Assembly: GCA_018971905.1 (NCBI GenBank)
Contig: JAGWZS010000088.1
Span: 1-7,597, forward strand
Reading direction: 5' to 3'
Length of the DNA: 7,597 bases
Source: Rhodospirillales bacterium
Lineage (GTDB): Bacteria; Pseudomonadota; Alphaproteobacteria; Acetobacterales; Acetobacteraceae
Position 1 is the first letter of the stretch. Each line of letters starts with the position of its first letter. Position numbers and translations under genes: made by a program. Below the pieces are notes generated by a model. It had not been told where the DNA came from. It saw only the letters and a list, made by a program, of their open reading frames with translations, and made no database searches. Shown in pieces: positions 6,485 to 7,597 of the stretch.

Positions 6485-6491
6485 TAAGGAG
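6485..6491 (+). promoter_or_regulatory. Strong Shine-Dalgarno site of parE, fixing a TTG start
   Basis: TAAGGAG is a near-full match to the anti-Shine-Dalgarno sequence and sits nine bases before the TTG at 6501. It is the best ribosome binding site in the window. Together with the protein alignment (SDLFEN at the N-terminus), it decides the TTG as the start. Confidence 0.8.
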
Positions 6492-6500
6492 TCTGCGGCG

Positions 6501-7597
6501 TTGAGCGATCTGTTCGAGAATATCCCGGCCAAGGAAAGCTACGGCGCCAAGGATATCGAGGTGCTGGAGGGGCTGGAGCCCGTGCGCCGGCGGCCGGGCA
6601 TGTATATCGGCGGCACGGACGAAAACGCCCTGCACCATCTGGCAGCCGAAATCCTGGATAACTCCATGGACGAGGCCGTGGCCGGGCACGCCACCACGAT
6701 CGAGATGTGGCTGGGTGCTGGCAACCAGCTGACCATCCGCGACAATGGGCGCGGTATTCCGGTGGATGCACACCCAAAATTCAAAAACAAATCCGCGCTG
6801 GAGGTGATTTTCACCACCTTGCATTCCGGCGGTAAATTCTCCGGCAAGGCCTACGCCACTTCGGGCGGGTTGCATGGCGTGGGGTCATCCGTGGTGAACG
6901 CGCTCTCCTCCAGCTTCACCGCCGAGGTGGCAAAGGACCGCAAGCTCTACCGGCAGAGCTATGCGCGCGGCGTGCCGCAAACAAAACTGGAAGAGGTGGG
7001 AGGGGCGCAAAACCGGCGCGGCACCAGCATCAGCTTCGTGCCAGATACCGAGATTTTCGGGAGCCTGAAATTCTCGCCCGCGCGGCTATACAAACTTTGC
7101 CGCAGCAAGGCGTATCTGTTCCGAGGCGTGAAAATCCGCTGGGCTTGCGATGCCAGCCTGCTGAAAGCGGATTCGGATATTCCCGCCGAGGCGGAGCTGC
7201 ACTTCCCCGGCGGCTTACGCGATTCGCTGACGGCGGAGCTGGGCGAGGCGGCGCTGGTGTTGCCGGAGATTTGGTCGGGCGAAGCGAAATTCGCCCCCAT
7301 AAACGGCCAGGACCAGGGCAAGCTGGAATGGGCCCTGGCCTGGGTGGAACAGGGCGAAGGCACCATAGACACCTATTGCAACACCGTGCCCACGCCGCTG
7401 GGCGGCACGCACGAGGCGGGCATGCGCAGTGCCCTATTGAAGGGCCTGCGCGCCTGGGCGGAAACGCGCGGCAACAAGCGGGGTGCGGCTATCATCGCGG
7501 AGGACGTGTTCGGCGGCCTGCGCGCCAAGCTCTCGCTGTTCATCCGCGATCCGCATTTTCAGGGCCAGACCAAAGAAAAACTGACAACGCAGGAGGC
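6501..7597 (+). CDS. parE: DNA topoisomerase IV subunit B (3' end outside the window)
   Basis: ATPase subunit of topoisomerase IV, which with ParC unlinks daughter chromosomes. It opens at a TTG and reads to the window edge with no stop: 365 complete codons plus two bases, about half of a normal ParE of 650-700 residues. The GHKL ATPase domain shows LEGLEPVRRRPGMYIGG, the Asn and Glu of EILDNSMDEA, the Asp of DNGRGIPVD, and the lid SGGLHGVGSSVVNALS. The transducer domain ends with the QTK loop (Gln356-Thr357-Lys358, bases 7566-7574), which contacts ATP phosphate. ParE rather than GyrB is favoured by HPKFKNKSALEVIFTTLHSGGKF and by the segments RGTSISFVPDTEIFG and SKAYLFRGVKIRW, which are typical of alphaproteobacterial ParE. 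The TOPRIM and C-terminal parts are not in view. The gene has no obvious link to its neighbours; its own promoter could lie in the end of the patatin gene or the 67-base gap. Confidence 0.95.
   Translation, partial: MSDLFENIPAKESYGAKDIEVLEGLEPVRRRPGMYIGGTDENALHHLAAEILDNSMDEAVAGHATTIEMWLGAGNQLTIRDNGRGIPVDAHPKFKNKSALEVIFTTLHSGGKFSGKAYATSGGLHGVGSSVVNALSSSFTAEVAKDRKLYRQSYARGVPQTKLEEVGGAQNRRGTSISFVPDTEIFGSLKFSPARLYKLCRSKAYLFRGVKIRWACDASLLKADSDIPAEAELHFPGGLRDSLTAELGEAALVLPEIWSGEAKFAPINGQDQGKLEWALAWVEQGEGTIDTYCNTVPTPLGGTHEAGMRSALLKGLRAWAETRGNKRGAAIIAEDVFGGLRAKLSLFIRDPHFQGQTKEKLTTQE

Overview
The window reads as an ordinary, densely packed chromosomal segment of a GC-rich alphaproteobacterium. I favour the Acetobacteraceae (Acidocella/Acidiphilium-like) because of the gene order gpmI - EnvC-like factor - ctpA - rppH, the alphaproteobacterial style of the ParE sequence and the EnvC-like sequence. 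The family assignment is inference from remembered family consensus, not from a search. All seven main genes lie on the + strand. No stretch over 100 bases lacks a gene, and I see no rRNA, tRNA, CRISPR array, insertion sequence or phage gene.

Region 1 (1-3994) holds the 3' part of gpmI (cofactor-independent phosphoglycerate mutase), followed with no gap by an exported EnvC-like coiled-coil protein whose LytM/M23 domain has lost its zinc ligands, and then by an exported carboxy-terminal processing protease (CtpA, family S41) with an intact Ser/Lys dyad. The last two are envelope proteins. By family knowledge they serve peptidoglycan remodelling at division: an activator of cell-wall amidases beside a periplasmic protease.

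Region 2 (4010-5178) holds rppH (Nudix RNA 5'-pyrophosphohydrolase), 15 bases after ctpA, and then a small dienelactone-hydrolase-family alpha/beta hydrolase 32 bases further on. The close spacing suggests that gpmI to the hydrolase can be one transcript.

Region 3 (5179-7597) holds a patatin-like phospholipase with a long C-terminal extension, then parE (topoisomerase IV subunit B). The parE gene starts at a TTG with a strong Shine-Dalgarno sequence and runs off the right edge. The two gaps here (82 and 67 bases) each hold a GC-rich inverted repeat. The first gap is also spanned on the minus strand by a 28-codon open frame with a coding-like GC pattern.

I find no clear new system. The points most worth checking are the small antisense frame at 5182-5268, the hairpin before parE, the paired cysteines in the degenerate LytM domain, and the apparent absence between ctpA and rppH of the divergent polysaccharide deacetylase gene that I recall being common there in alphaproteobacteria.
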